Assembly (NCBI GenBank): GCA_013289765.1
Contig: JABCZI010000014.1
Coordinates: 78,415 to 116,009, forward strand
DNA from: Acidobacteriota bacterium
Lineage (GTDB): Bacteria; Acidobacteriota; Terriglobia; Terriglobales; Acidobacteriaceae
Direction: 5' to 3'
DNA length: 37,595 bases
Part shown: positions 1-7,946 of the stretch, piece by piece
How positions within the stretch are numbered: the stretch's first letter is position 1
Layout: every line of letters begins with the position of its first letter
Made by a program: the position numbers and the translations under genes
The notes under the pieces: model-generated
What the model was told of the DNA's origin: nothing
The model's database searches: none
The model's input: the letters and a program-made list of their open reading frames with translations, nothing else

Positions 1-471
1 CGCCAGCATGAAAACAATATGGTCCGGCGGCTCTTCCAGAGTCTTCAACAGCGCGTTGAAGGCGGCGTCAGTAATCTGATGAGCTTCGTCGAGAATATAG
101 ATCTTGAAGCGGTCTCGCGCCGGGCGATAGCGCGCGGCCTCGCGCAGTTCGCGGATTTCATCGATGCCGCGGTTGGTGGCGGCGTCGATCTCAATCACGT
201 CAACGGCGTTTCCCGCGCGAATCTCCGTGCAGGATTCGCACACGCCGCAAGGCTCCGCCCCCGGCTTATCGGACGCGCGGCAATTCAGGGCGGCCGCGAG
301 AATTCGGGCAACGGTGGTCTTTCCAATACCGCGATGGCCGCTGAAGATGTAACCGTGCGCGGTCCGGCCCTGTTCCAGGGCGTTCTGCAGGGTGCGGGTG
401 ACATGCTCCTGGCCGATTACGTCGGAGAACTTTTGGGGACGATATTTACGAGCGAGGACCGTGTAGCTCAT
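1..471 (-). CDS. dnaX: DNA polymerase III subunit gamma/tau, N-terminal part (partial)
   Basis: Clamp-loader ATPase subunit that loads the beta sliding clamp during replication. Reading leftward from the ATG at 471, 157 codons stay open to the window edge, so the gene is cut off by the window and not broken. The protein starts [15 protein letters not shown], the classic DnaX start. It then has a Walker A motif GHRGIGKTT (about residues 44-52), a zinc-binding cysteine cluster with CGVCESC, the [12 protein letters not shown] segment and a Walker B/DEAH-type stretch YILDEAH. The region ends in the conserved LLKTLEEPP sequence. The tau-specific C-terminus is not visible. The upstream side is a short spacer of about 120 bases before the tail end of the next leftward gene. 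Identification is firm from these motifs; only the length and the gamma/tau frameshift status are unknown. Confidence 0.96.
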   Translation of the reverse strand, partial: MSYTVLARKYRPQKFSDVIGQEHVTRTLQNALEQGRTAHGYIFSGHRGIGKTTVARILAAALNCRASDKPGAEPCGVCESCTEIRAGNAVDVIEIDAATNRGIDEIRELREAARYRPARDRFKIYILDEAHQITDAAFNALLKTLEEPPDHIVFMLA

Positions 472-590
472 GAGCAGGAAAAACAATTATACAGCTCATG
501 TGGAGGAACTTATTTCCTCTTGCAGAGTCCTTCTGTATCCATGCTCACAGCCGCGAGTAGTGCGCTCGACGGTGGTGGGGAGTAATCCGT

Positions 591-2639
591 TTATGGAGTG
601 GGTGCGGCGAGAGAGCAGGTCCCGTTTGTGACCTGAGCCGGTGGCGATGGCGGGGTAGCCCACGGCACAAGCGTGAAATCAAAAAACTCATCCATCGTGG
701 CGACCGGACTAGTCGTACTCCAATAGGCATCACGTGCCGTAAGCGGTGAAATCTTGAAGCGCTCTTCAACTAGATTGAGCCACGCGGTAGAGTCTCGTAG
801 CGTGTGGGAAACGAAGTTCTTCTTGGCAAAAGGCGAGATCACAATCAGCGGGATACGGTAGCCGGTCATGCCAAAGCTGCACACCCCCGATGTCGCGGTC
901 ATGCCATAACACGCATCGTAGGAATTCTGAAGGTCTATGGGATAAGGAAAGCTGTCAGGAACCGGAACCGGCTGCGGCTGCACGTGATCGTAAAAACCCC
1001 CGGGCTCGTCGTAGGTAAAGATCATCGCTGAATCCTTCCAGCTTGGGCTGGTCATCAGATCATTGATCAGGCTCGCGGCGTACGCGGCTCCCGCCTGGAT
1101 ATTTACGCCGCCCGTTATGCTGTCTGTGGGATGCTCATCGAGCCCCGCGTCCGACGCTGGCTCGATAAATACGACTTGAGCGAAAGAGATATCGTTCTGC
1201 AAATCGCTTTGGAATTGGGTCGTGGGGACGAAATTCTGGTATAGAGCGGGCGTGGCTTGGATGGTCGCTTCATACGTGAACATGTTGATGTAGGAAACAT
1301 TCGCAAGGCACTTGTTCTGTGCAGCTCCGGTAAGCGAGGAACAGTTCGTCCCGGTGGTGGGATCGGTGGAGTTCGGGTTTACATAGACCTTCCAGGTAAT
1401 TCCCGCGTCCTGTAGCGCTTCGAGAATGGTCTTGTTACTGAGGGGCCCTTCTGGCGGCGCCAAGGGATAAACGTGGCCCGCCGAAGTGCCCGCCAGAACA
1501 AACATACGGTTGAGCTGGGAACGGCTCATCACGGGTGCGAACCAGCGGTCCGACGTAGCGAACTTGCTAGCCATGAAATAGTAATAGTTAAGATCGGCGT
1601 CGGTGAAATAGCCCATGCTCCGGTAGCCATTCACGTCGTGGACCGGCTGGAGATAATACTGCCGGGCATCGTTTGCCGCTGCCTGTGCCCATCCGTTCAA
1701 CAGCCCGGTCGAACCACTCGGAGCGGAGTAATTCCAGTCGACGTGAGCTTCATTCCAGAAGGGGCTTATCTCCTCCGTGCATATGGATTGCATGTGGAAG
1801 GACGGGACTGGAGTTGCACTTGGACTTGCTTGACAAGCAACTGGCGGAGGCTGCGAAGGATCGCAACCGGGCACCGTAGGAATGAGCGCGGGATTAGCAG
1901 GCGGATTGAACTGCGGCAATCCATCGAACGCCTGGTCCGGAATGCCCTGGTTCGCCCAATATTGCCGCATGTAGCCGAAGTAGTGATCGAACGACCGATT
2001 TTCCTGGGCGAAGAAAATAATGTGATTAATACTCTGCAGCGACCCGCCAAAAGTTGCTGTCACGGCGCTCGCGGCCGTCAACGTCACGCTGCAGGCCGCC
2101 GTGCCCGTACACGCTCCCGACCAACTCGCGAATGTGCTGCCCGTGGCGGGAGTCTCACTGAGCGTCACTACCGTGCCCGATGCAAAATTCGCAGTGCAAG
2201 TGGCCGTCGTGGCCGTAGAGCAATTGATTCCCGCTGGAGTGCTCGTCACCGTTCCCGTTCCGCCGCCAGCCTCAGTCACCGTAAGTCCTAACCCGGTTGT
2301 GAAACTGTCGCTGATGCTCGTTGCCGCGGTCATGGTCACGCTGCACGTGCTGGTACCCGAACAACCGCCGCCGCTCCATCCCGCAAAAAAGTAACCAGTC
2401 CCGGCAGTCGCAGTCAGGGTGACCTGCGTGCCTTGCGCAAAGCTTGCTGAGCACGTAGTGGGACAATTAATTCCCGCGGGAGCGCTCGTGATTGTTCCTT
2501 GATTCGAAGCGGGCGCGGTAACGGTCAATTGATACGTAGTAGTTCCGGTCGTCACAGGAGCCGGCCGCAAACCCTGGCATCCCGTTAGCATCACAGCCAA
2601 CAGGCCAGTCACAGCGAACCCAATCGATCGTCGTCTCAT
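591..2639 (-). CDS. Lipoprotein phosphoesterase (phospholipase C / acid phosphatase family) with InlB-type repeats
   Basis: Predicted secreted, lipid-anchored phosphoesterase of the PF04185 family (bacterial phospholipase C and AcpA-type acid phosphatases), which cleaves phosphate esters. I chose the ATG at 2639 (682 aa) because it begins a lipoprotein signal peptide, MRRRSIGFAV, ending in the lipobox LTGC. The frame is open upstream to 2801, but that extension has no signal peptide. After the signal come two tandem Gly/Thr/Ser-rich repeats of about 80 residues, each with a TPAGINC or SAPAGINC core and a WSG...C..T..CSVT pattern, as in divergent InlB B-repeat domains. The catalytic domain begins at HIIFFAQENRSFDHYFG, containing the family's ENRSFD metal/active-site motif. 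Later motifs are FIEPASDAGLDEHPTD, MIFTYDEPGGFYDHV and PLIVISPFAKKNFVSHT. The substrate cannot be read from sequence. It shares no operon with dnaX. Confidence 0.88.
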   Translation of the reverse strand: MRRRSIGFAVTGLLAVMLTGCQGLRPAPVTTGTTTYQLTVTAPASNQGTITSAPAGINCPTTCSASFAQGTQVTLTATAGTGYFFAGWSGGGCSGTSTCSVTMTAATSISDSFTTGLGLTVTEAGGGTGTVTSTPAGINCSTATTATCTANFASGTVVTLSETPATGSTFASWSGACTGTAACSVTLTAASAVTATFGGSLQSINHIIFFAQENRSFDHYFGYMRQYWANQGIPDQAFDGLPQFNPPANPALIPTVPGCDPSQPPPVACQASPSATPVPSFHMQSICTEEISPFWNEAHVDWNYSAPSGSTGLLNGWAQAAANDARQYYLQPVHDVNGYRSMGYFTDADLNYYYFMASKFATSDRWFAPVMSRSQLNRMFVLAGTSAGHVYPLAPPEGPLSNKTILEALQDAGITWKVYVNPNSTDPTTGTNCSSLTGAAQNKCLANVSYINMFTYEATIQATPALYQNFVPTTQFQSDLQNDISFAQVVFIEPASDAGLDEHPTDSITGGVNIQAGAAYAASLINDLMTSPSWKDSAMIFTYDEPGGFYDHVQPQPVPVPDSFPYPIDLQNSYDACYGMTATSGVCSFGMTGYRIPLIVISPFAKKNFVSHTLRDSTAWLNLVEERFKISPLTARDAYWSTTSPVATMDEFFDFTLVPWATPPSPPAQVTNGTCSLAAPTP

Positions 2640-3058
2640 GACGCGCAGACCCCTCCGGACTAGGGGAATTGGATGACGGCGAGGGGGAAGCGGGTTGGTT
2701 CCTTGATCGGACACGAATGTACAAAAGTCACAAACCCAGCCCGGGATGCTGAATTCCCTAAGGTGAATCCACAGCGCCCTACGGTGCTTTACGTATGGCA
2801 TTTTTTAACGCTCCATTATTCAAATCCCTGAGTAGATTCGAAGAATAGTCTGCATTCTTATTCGGGAAGTCGATGCCCATGTCTCGCCAGCGGGGGACTA
2901 TCTGCGGGGAACTATCGAAGAGATCCTTGCTAAAATCGCGGCCCAGGGGATAGGCTAGTGCCGTCACGAATGCGGTGAGGCTCAATCGCAAGAGCAAAAA
3001 CAAGAAACCAAAAACTAAGAATTATGATTATAAGATCTGCGCGGTGAAGGAGTTCCTT
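2640..3058. other. Intergenic region between divergent genes
   Basis: About 420 bases between the leftward lipoprotein gene and the rightward STAS gene, so promoters for both should lie here. No RNA gene or repeat was recognised. A sequence rich in A and T just before the STAS gene (about 3010-3035) contains TATGAT- and TATAAG-like hexamers that could serve as a -10 element, but no convincing -35 was found. Open frames in this stretch start with TTG, lack ribosome binding sites and look like chance. Confidence 0.4.
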
Positions 3059-3409
3059 ATGCAACTCAAGCTAGCGTCACGAACCAAGGATGGCGTTCAG
3101 ATCGTCGATTGCAATGGCCGGATCGTCTTTGGCGAAGAATCTTCGCTGTTGCGGGATACGGTCAAGAAAGCAGTGTCGGAGAATAATCGTATCGTGCTCA
3201 ATCTCGGCGAAGTCAACTACATCGACTCCGGCGGACTAGGCACACTTGTCGCTCTGCGCACCACAGCGCAAAACGCTGGAGGTACCATCAAGCTTGTCAA
3301 TTTAACCAAGCGCGTAGGCGATCTGTTGCAAGTCACCAAGCTGCTGACGGTTTTCGATGTGTACAACTCAGAGGCGGAAGCGGTCGATTCCTTTCGCGAG
3401 GCGGCCTAG
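3059..3409 (+). CDS. STAS-domain anti-sigma factor antagonist
   Basis: Small cytoplasmic STAS-domain protein (116 aa) of the SpoIIAA/RsbV type. These proteins bind an anti-sigma factor/kinase when unphosphorylated, thereby freeing a sigma factor or partner. The start at 3059 was chosen because AAGGAG sits about 6 bases upstream and the protein then begins MQLKLASRTKDGVQIVD, the usual first strand. The longer open frame to 2975 encodes a Lys-rich unlikely extension. The phospho-acceptor segment NYIDSGGLGTL (about residues 52-62) carries the conserved D-S-G-G, with the serine as the expected phosphorylation site. The C-terminal DVYNSEAEAVDSF matches the usual end of the family. No anti-sigma kinase or phosphatase gene is adjacent, so its partner is elsewhere. 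Confidence 0.9.
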   Translation: MQLKLASRTKDGVQIVDCNGRIVFGEESSLLRDTVKKAVSENNRIVLNLGEVNYIDSGGLGTLVALRTTAQNAGGTIKLVNLTKRVGDLLQVTKLLTVFDVYNSEAEAVDSFREAA

Positions 3410-3450
3410 GCGGGACCAGTCGTCGTTGCAAACCGTGCGATCATAATAAA

Positions 3451-3481
3451 GATCGCAGTAGAGATCGCAGTAAAGATCGCG
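3451..3481. repeat. 12-bp tandem repeat, about 2.6 copies
   Basis: The unit GATCGCAGTAGA is repeated at 3451, 3463 (GATCGCAGTAAA) and partially at 3475 (GATCGCG). It lies between the STAS gene and the YeiH-type gene, just upstream of the latter's start. Seen directly in the sequence; function unknown. Confidence 0.8.
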
Positions 3482-3518
3482 GCCCATAAGCTCTATAGCC
3501 AAAACTGCTCGCCCACGA

Positions 3519-4442
3519 ATGCTTTCGCGCGTCGTCTTCATCCTTTGCCTGCTGGTCAGTGCCAGCGGTTTCGTGTCTCCGCCCGTCGCCCTGACCATTG
3601 GCCTCATATTCGGGTTGGCACTTAAACATCCTTACGTTCGTGCTTCTAGAGTGTTGTCCAAATTCTTACTCCAAGCCTCTGTGGTGGGACTCGGCTTCGG
3701 AATGAACCTCCATCAGGTCGTTCACGCTGGCCGCAGCGGCTTCGTCTACACCATGCTGGGAATCACTTTCACCTTGATCATCGGAATGGGCTTGGGAGCG
3801 TTGCTGAGGGTGCAGCGAGTTCCTGCGTTTCTTATTTCGACCGGTACGGCGATCTGCGGAGGCAGCGCGATCGCCGCCGTCGGTCCCATCACCCACGCCA
3901 GCGACGAAGAGATGGCCGTAGCGCTTGGCACCGTCTTTGTGCTGAATTCTGTAGCCCTGCTGATTTTTCCCGCCATCGGCGCGGCGCTTCGACTGACGCA
4001 ATCGCAGTTTGGACTTTGGGCCGCCCTCGCCATTCATGACACCAGTTCCGTGGTGGGGGCGGCCGCCAAGTATGGGGTTCAGGCTCTCGCCATTGCGACC
4101 ACTGTGAAGCTAGCGCGAGCTCTGTGGATCGTGCCAGTCTCGCTCGCTACCGCGATGGTGCGCGGCGCCAAGGCGAAAATTCAATGGCCGTGGTTCATCG
4201 GGTTGTTCTGCCTGGCGGCAGTATGCAATACCTATCTGCGGGCCGGGGCGCCCGCCTACGTCCTCGCGGTTAAGCTCGCGAAGATTGGATTAACCGCCAC
4301 CTTATTCCTGATCGGTACCGGCATTTCAGTGGCCACCATCAAGCGCGTCGGCCCTCGACCATTGTTGCAAGGAATAATTTTGTGGCTAATTGTTTCCATT
4401 GGATCACTCTGGCTAATCCGCATCGGTTGGATTTCGCTGTGA
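3519..4442 (+). CDS. YeiH/UPF0324 family membrane transporter (putative sulfate exporter family)
   Basis: Polytopic inner-membrane protein of 307 aa belonging to the YeiH/UPF0324 family (Cons_hypoth698), annotated in databases as putative sulfate exporters although substrates are poorly established. Hydrophobic segments run nearly continuously, consistent with about 9-10 membrane passes. Family landmarks are SVVGLGFGMNL, the signature STGTAICGGSAIAAVGP (about residues 105-121), SDEEMAVALGTVFVLN and AIHDTSSVVGAAAKYG. The C-terminus ends in another hydrophobic pair. The length is slightly short of many members (about 330-350), mostly at the N-terminus, so an upstream start cannot be excluded, but no better start is visible. 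A 12-bp tandem repeat precedes it. The next gene begins 35 bases downstream in the same direction and may be co-transcribed. Confidence 0.85.
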   Translation: MLSRVVFILCLLVSASGFVSPPVALTIGLIFGLALKHPYVRASRVLSKFLLQASVVGLGFGMNLHQVVHAGRSGFVYTMLGITFTLIIGMGLGALLRVQRVPAFLISTGTAICGGSAIAAVGPITHASDEEMAVALGTVFVLNSVALLIFPAIGAALRLTQSQFGLWAALAIHDTSSVVGAAAKYGVQALAIATTVKLARALWIVPVSLATAMVRGAKAKIQWPWFIGLFCLAAVCNTYLRAGAPAYVLAVKLAKIGLTATLFLIGTGISVATIKRVGPRPLLQGIILWLIVSIGSLWLIRIGWISL

Positions 4443-4477
4443 AGAAAAAAAACAATAGCAATAAAGAGGGAAGCAAT

Positions 4478-4858
4478 ATGTCGGGGAAACGCCGAGCAAA
4501 CCCACGCCCCGCCCGATCTTCGGACCCATCCGCTCCCGATAAATCTTCGAAAATCCGGATGCGGATCGAAGCCGCCATTCGCGAGATTCCAAGGGGCAAG
4601 ATCTCCACTTACGGAGCAATTGCTCGAGCCGCTGGCCTTCCGGGAATGGCTCGCCAAGTCGCGCAGGTATTGCATCGAGGATTCAACTTGCCCTGGCAGC
4701 GCGTGTTAGGTGCGGGCGGAGAAATCAAGCTGCGCGGCGATTCCGCCATCGAACAACGGCTGCGCCTGGAAGCCGAAGGGGTGCGTTTCCGTGGCCGAAA
4801 GGTAGATATGAAACGCCATGAGTTCAAGTTCAAGCGCGCATCCGTGCGGCCGAGTTAA
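4478..4858 (+). CDS. Alkyltransferase-like (ATL) DNA-binding protein of the MGMT family
   Basis: Protein of 126 aa from the C-terminal DNA-binding domain family of O6-alkylguanine-DNA alkyltransferases. The ATG at 4478 follows AGAGGG by about 7 bases; the open frame further upstream overlaps the transporter and lacks a binding site. Visible motifs are IPRGKISTYGAIARAAG (helix-turn-helix with the Tyr and Arg region) and PWQRVLGAGGEI. In true methyltransferases this last motif is PCHRV. Here the acceptor cysteine is tryptophan, the hallmark of ATL proteins, and the following His is Gln. ATLs bind O6-alkylguanine, flip the base and hand it to nucleotide excision repair without repairing it themselves. 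The N-terminal 30 residues are basic and Pro/Ser-rich. Role as a damage sensor is inferred from the family. Confidence 0.88.
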   Translation: MSGKRRANPRPARSSDPSAPDKSSKIRMRIEAAIREIPRGKISTYGAIARAAGLPGMARQVAQVLHRGFNLPWQRVLGAGGEIKLRGDSAIEQRLRLEAEGVRFRGRKVDMKRHEFKFKRASVRPS

Positions 4859-5053
4859 ACGTCGCCTTGGCGCCGAGAAAAGTGGTTCGTTTCCTCAAGT
4901 TTAATTTCCGCGTACCTCAGGAAAATCCCCTATGGCCAATCGCTAAAGTCTAGCCATAACATCCCGCAGCTGGCAGTCATATTTGTTCAAACGCCGGAGT
5001 TAAGCCTTCCCGGCAAAAAACCGTCCCCTAGCCTAGGGGCAGAGGGTATCCAG

Positions 5054-7327
5054 ATGCGGAACAACAGGTTTGCCTTTGGCTGTCTCGTTGCAGCATTGCT
5101 GGCCGTCTCTAACTTAATGGTGCCGCGAGTGCTTCTCGCCGCAACGCCGTCATCTGGCACGCTTTCGGCAAGTGGTACGGTCACCTATACCGGCACCACG
5201 ACTACCGAAAATCCGGCTAATTTCGATCCTTCCACGTGCCAGACCGCAGGCTACTGCGACGTGTTTACTCTGACTGTCAACGTCTCGAATTCCTTTCGCA
5301 CCTTGCACCCAAACTTTCGCGTAAACATTCAATTCGCGTGGACCGGCAACACCAATGAATTCGACATGTACGACTATTTCAATGGCGCGGTGATTGATAC
5401 TTCGGCGAACAGTTTTGTCACCGGCCAACTCACCCGGCTCGAACATCCGGCCAATGGCGTCTACACAATTTACGCCAGCATGTCAGGCGGCGTCCCCAGC
5501 ACTACTTATACAGGCACGGTTACGCTGCAGGCCACACCTCCACCGATCCAAACCATCGCCAGCACTTATACGCTCGATCCCGATGGCAAGTTCGGTCCGC
5601 AGATGTTCGAGTTCACTTCGGATCAGCAATTGATCGCGACGTCTTCCTCTGGGTCGGCGGGACAGGACGTGGAACCCGGCATCGTGATTGACCCTTTCGG
5701 AAACATTTACGTTTCGGCGATCGAAGGCGTTCCAGCAGGATCGGATCTGTGGCGCTCCACTGACTACGGCAACACCTTCACCTATCTTGGCAAGCCTGAC
5801 CAGTCAGCCGGCGGAGGAGACGAAGACCTGGCTGTCGGTATTCCATTTGCCGCGAATCAAATTCTGGGCGACAGCACAGGCCGTTTGTATTACTCCAGTT
5901 TGAATCTGGCTGATATCGATCTGCAGACTTCTACCAATGAAGGCAACTCGTTTGTCCTGGGAGATTCTCCGGCGAAAGTTGTCGACCGCATGTGGCTTGC
6001 AGGAGCAGGCACCTCGCGCGATTATTTGATCACGCTGCAACTGGGCGCTGCGTTAAACGGCACCGACAGCCTGATCGTTACTGAGTCTGATGACGGGGGA
6101 ATCACCTATCCCAATGGAGCGGTCATCAATCAGTCGCTGTTGGCAGGCACGCCGGAAACTGGCTTCCATTCGAATATCGTTGCCTATCCGGGCTACTTGG
6201 GCGGGCCCAGTCCGAATAGCTCTGTCTACACAACCTTCACATCCGCCGACGGAGTAGATCTCTACGTTGCATCGTGCGCTGCGCCCTGCAACCTGCCGGC
6301 ACTGCCTTCCGGCGCGCCGCCGTCGAAACTAAATTTCACTTCAACTCTCGCTTTCACTGCGCCGCCGGGAGCGGCCGTAGGCAACGTATTCACTCCCATT
6401 GCGGTGGATAACGATGGCAATCTGTATGTCGCCTTCAGCATGCAGCAGCTCGACACCAACGGCAATCAGACCGGGCAGAATGTCTACGTGATTTGGTCGA
6501 CCAATGGCGGCAAGACCTGGTCAAAGGCGTTGCAGGTAAACAATCCGGCAGACGCCGCAACTGCGACCGCCATGCTTCCGTGGCTTACTGCAGGCGACCA
6601 GGGCAACGTAGGAGTTTTCTGGTACGGCACTAACGTCGTCGGCAATCCGAACAGCCAGAGCATATTCGCGAATGCCAAGTGGAAGATGTTCTACGCCTAT
6701 GTAAACATCACAACCACTAAACCGTCCGTGCAATACGTCGTGGCGAGCGGTACAACTACCGGCACCGCGGATCAAATGGCGGGCGTCGTTCACTACGGCT
6801 CGATCTGCACGCAGGGCCTGAACTGCAACACCAGCGTGCCTGCCGGTAATCGTGAACTGGCCGAGTATTCCGAGTTAACGCACGACCCGCTGGGCATGAT
6901 CCACATGGCGTTTTCGGAAGATAACGTGACCGCCGGCACTGCCTTTACTTGGTACAACAAGCAAGTCGCTGGACCTGGTCTGATTCCAAACGTGGGCACC
7001 GGTGCAGGTTACTTCAGCCTTGGAAGCGGTACTGGCAATCTCGGCTTCCTGGTAGGAACCAAGACTACATCCGGCATCCGCGAGGGGACGCTAAGCTATC
7101 TCGACACTTCCGCGCACATCCTGCTCACTGACACGACCGGATTCTCGACCGTGAAAGTTGGAACCAATACCGTTCAAGTCAGTGGAACGGGAGTATTGCA
7201 AGACGGATCGAGCGTGATCTTCAGTGCCATCGGTACCGCGGGCGGAGCGGGTACCGGAGCGTTTTCGATTTCCTGGCCCGGATACAGCGCCTCTGGAACG
7301 CTAGTGCAAGGGCTGATCATCAAATGA
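5054..7327 (+). CDS. Secreted BNR-repeat (sialidase-fold) protein
   Basis: Large exported protein (757 aa) with an N-terminal signal peptide ending near VLLAATPSSG. The start has AGAGG about 8 bases upstream, itself preceded by a short hairpin (CCCCTA/TAGGGG, 5025-5039). The N-terminal ~150 residues look like a beta-sandwich domain. The middle carries Asp-box/BNR-like turns of the S-x-D-x-G-x-T-W type: STDYGNTFTY, STNEGNSFVLG, ESDDGGITYPN and STNGGKTWSKAL, indicating a six-bladed sialidase-fold propeller. No sialidase catalytic set (Arg triad, Tyr/Glu) could be assigned, so enzymatic activity is not claimed. The last ~100 residues (GSGTGNLGFLV to SISWPGYSASGTLVQG) resemble from memory the Post-COAP-1 beta domain found at the ends of surface proteins. 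It is followed by a good terminator at 7355. Confidence 0.8.
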   Translation: MRNNRFAFGCLVAALLAVSNLMVPRVLLAATPSSGTLSASGTVTYTGTTTTENPANFDPSTCQTAGYCDVFTLTVNVSNSFRTLHPNFRVNIQFAWTGNTNEFDMYDYFNGAVIDTSANSFVTGQLTRLEHPANGVYTIYASMSGGVPSTTYTGTVTLQATPPPIQTIASTYTLDPDGKFGPQMFEFTSDQQLIATSSSGSAGQDVEPGIVIDPFGNIYVSAIEGVPAGSDLWRSTDYGNTFTYLGKPDQSAGGGDEDLAVGIPFAANQILGDSTGRLYYSSLNLADIDLQTSTNEGNSFVLGDSPAKVVDRMWLAGAGTSRDYLITLQLGAALNGTDSLIVTESDDGGITYPNGAVINQSLLAGTPETGFHSNIVAYPGYLGGPSPNSSVYTTFTSADGVDLYVASCAAPCNLPALPSGAPPSKLNFTSTLAFTAPPGAAVGNVFTPIAVDNDGNLYVAFSMQQLDTNGNQTGQNVYVIWSTNGGKTWSKALQVNNPADAATATAMLPWLTAGDQGNVGVFWYGTNVVGNPNSQSIFANAKWKMFYAYVNITTTKPSVQYVVASGTTTGTADQMAGVVHYGSICTQGLNCNTSVPAGNRELAEYSELTHDPLGMIHMAFSEDNVTAGTAFTWYNKQVAGPGLIPNVGTGAGYFSLGSGTGNLGFLVGTKTTSGIREGTLSYLDTSAHILLTDTTGFSTVKVGTNTVQVSGTGVLQDGSSVIFSAIGTAGGAGTGAFSISWPGYSASGTLVQGLIIK

Positions 7328-7354
7328 AGATTGTTAAATGAAACAGGCGGATCG

Positions 7355-7386
7355 GGCCGGGCGGAAGCCCGGCCTTCGTTGTTTCT
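7355..7386 (+). terminator. Rho-independent-type terminator after the BNR-repeat gene
   Basis: Perfect 8-bp stem GGCCGGGC (7355-7362) and GCCCGGCC (7367-7374) with a GGAA tetraloop, followed by a T-rich tail TTCGTTGTTTC. It sits 28 bases after the stop codon of the gene at 5054-7327. Confidence 0.8.
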
Positions 7387-7409
7387 GCCAACGACGAACG
7401 ACCTACCGA

Positions 7410-7811
7410 CTAACGACCGCTCTTAAATTGCTCATCAATCTCCACCTGATATCCCGTCACCATCTTGTTTGTTTCATTCGCCATGCCGACGACCGCCATT
7501 AACTCCTTAAACATCGCATCGGTCATCCCTTTTTTCTGCGCTGAAACCGTGTGGGAAGCGATGCAGTAGTGGCATTGATTGGTCACGCTTACCGCAACAT
7601 AAATCATCTCTTTGATCAGCGGATCCAGCGCCCCAGGGGCCATGATCTGTTTAATGTCTTCCCACGTGCGCTTCAGCGTGACCGGATCGTGCGCAATCGC
7701 CTTCCAGAAATTATTAACCCAGTCAGTCTTACGCGTCGCCATGATGTCGTCATAAACCGCCCGTACTTCCGGGCCGGCATCTTTATATTCAATTAATCCC
7801 AACGTCGCCAT
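7410..7811 (-). CDS. AhpD-like / carboxymuconolactone decarboxylase family protein
   Basis: Cytoplasmic all-helical protein of 133 aa in the alkylhydroperoxidase AhpD / carboxymuconolactone decarboxylase superfamily. The diagnostic segment is NQCHYCIASHT (about residues 78-88), with the redox CxxC and the downstream His used in thiol peroxidase chemistry. KEMIYVAVSVTNQC upstream and KGMTDAMFKELMAV downstream fit the family helices. The length matches single-domain CMD proteins. The substrate is unknown; CxxC-containing members usually act as peroxidases or their reductants. The start ATG at 7811 is preceded by GAGGGAGAAC, a fair ribosome binding site. Transcribed in the same direction as hemQ, 135 bases away with a repeat in between, so co-transcription is uncertain. 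Confidence 0.88.
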   Translation of the reverse strand: MATLGLIEYKDAGPEVRAVYDDIMATRKTDWVNNFWKAIAHDPVTLKRTWEDIKQIMAPGALDPLIKEMIYVAVSVTNQCHYCIASHTVSAQKKGMTDAMFKELMAVVGMANETNKMVTGYQVEIDEQFKSGR

Positions 7812-7831
7812 GAGTTCTCCCTCAAATCGTT

Positions 7832-7920
7832 CACCACAGAGTCACGCTTAGGCTTCGCTCAGGGCAGGCTCCGACCCAGAGGAGCAACCCCAAAAAAGCT
7901 GTCTCTGTGACACCGTGGTG
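7832..7920. repeat. 89-bp intergenic element with imperfect terminal inverted repeats
   Basis: The ends CACCACAGAGTCAC (7832-7845) and GTGACACCGTGGTG (7907-7920) are inverted copies matching at 12 of 14 positions. The interior contains GGCTTCGCTCAGGGCAGGCT, the reverse complement of a module seen again at 28737-28756. It lies between the AhpD-like gene and hemQ. It could fold as a long hairpin in RNA or be a small non-autonomous insertion; no direct flanking duplication was recognised. Confidence 0.55.
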
Positions 7921-7946
7921 AATGAGTTTTTTAATTCGAGATGCAG

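Noticed and set aside
1473..2291. 272-codon plus-strand open frame opposite the phosphoesterase
   Set aside because: Arg-rich, no motif, antisense to a well supported lipoprotein gene.
2779..3003. 74-codon minus-strand frame with a hydrophobic start
   Set aside because: Starts with TTG, has no ribosome binding site, overlaps the promoter region of divergent genes and matches nothing.
4980..5050. Possible cyclic-di-GMP-type riboswitch before the BNR-repeat gene
   Set aside because: A small CCCCTA/TAGGGG hairpin and some purine-rich loops are present, but the conserved GEMM core could not be found.
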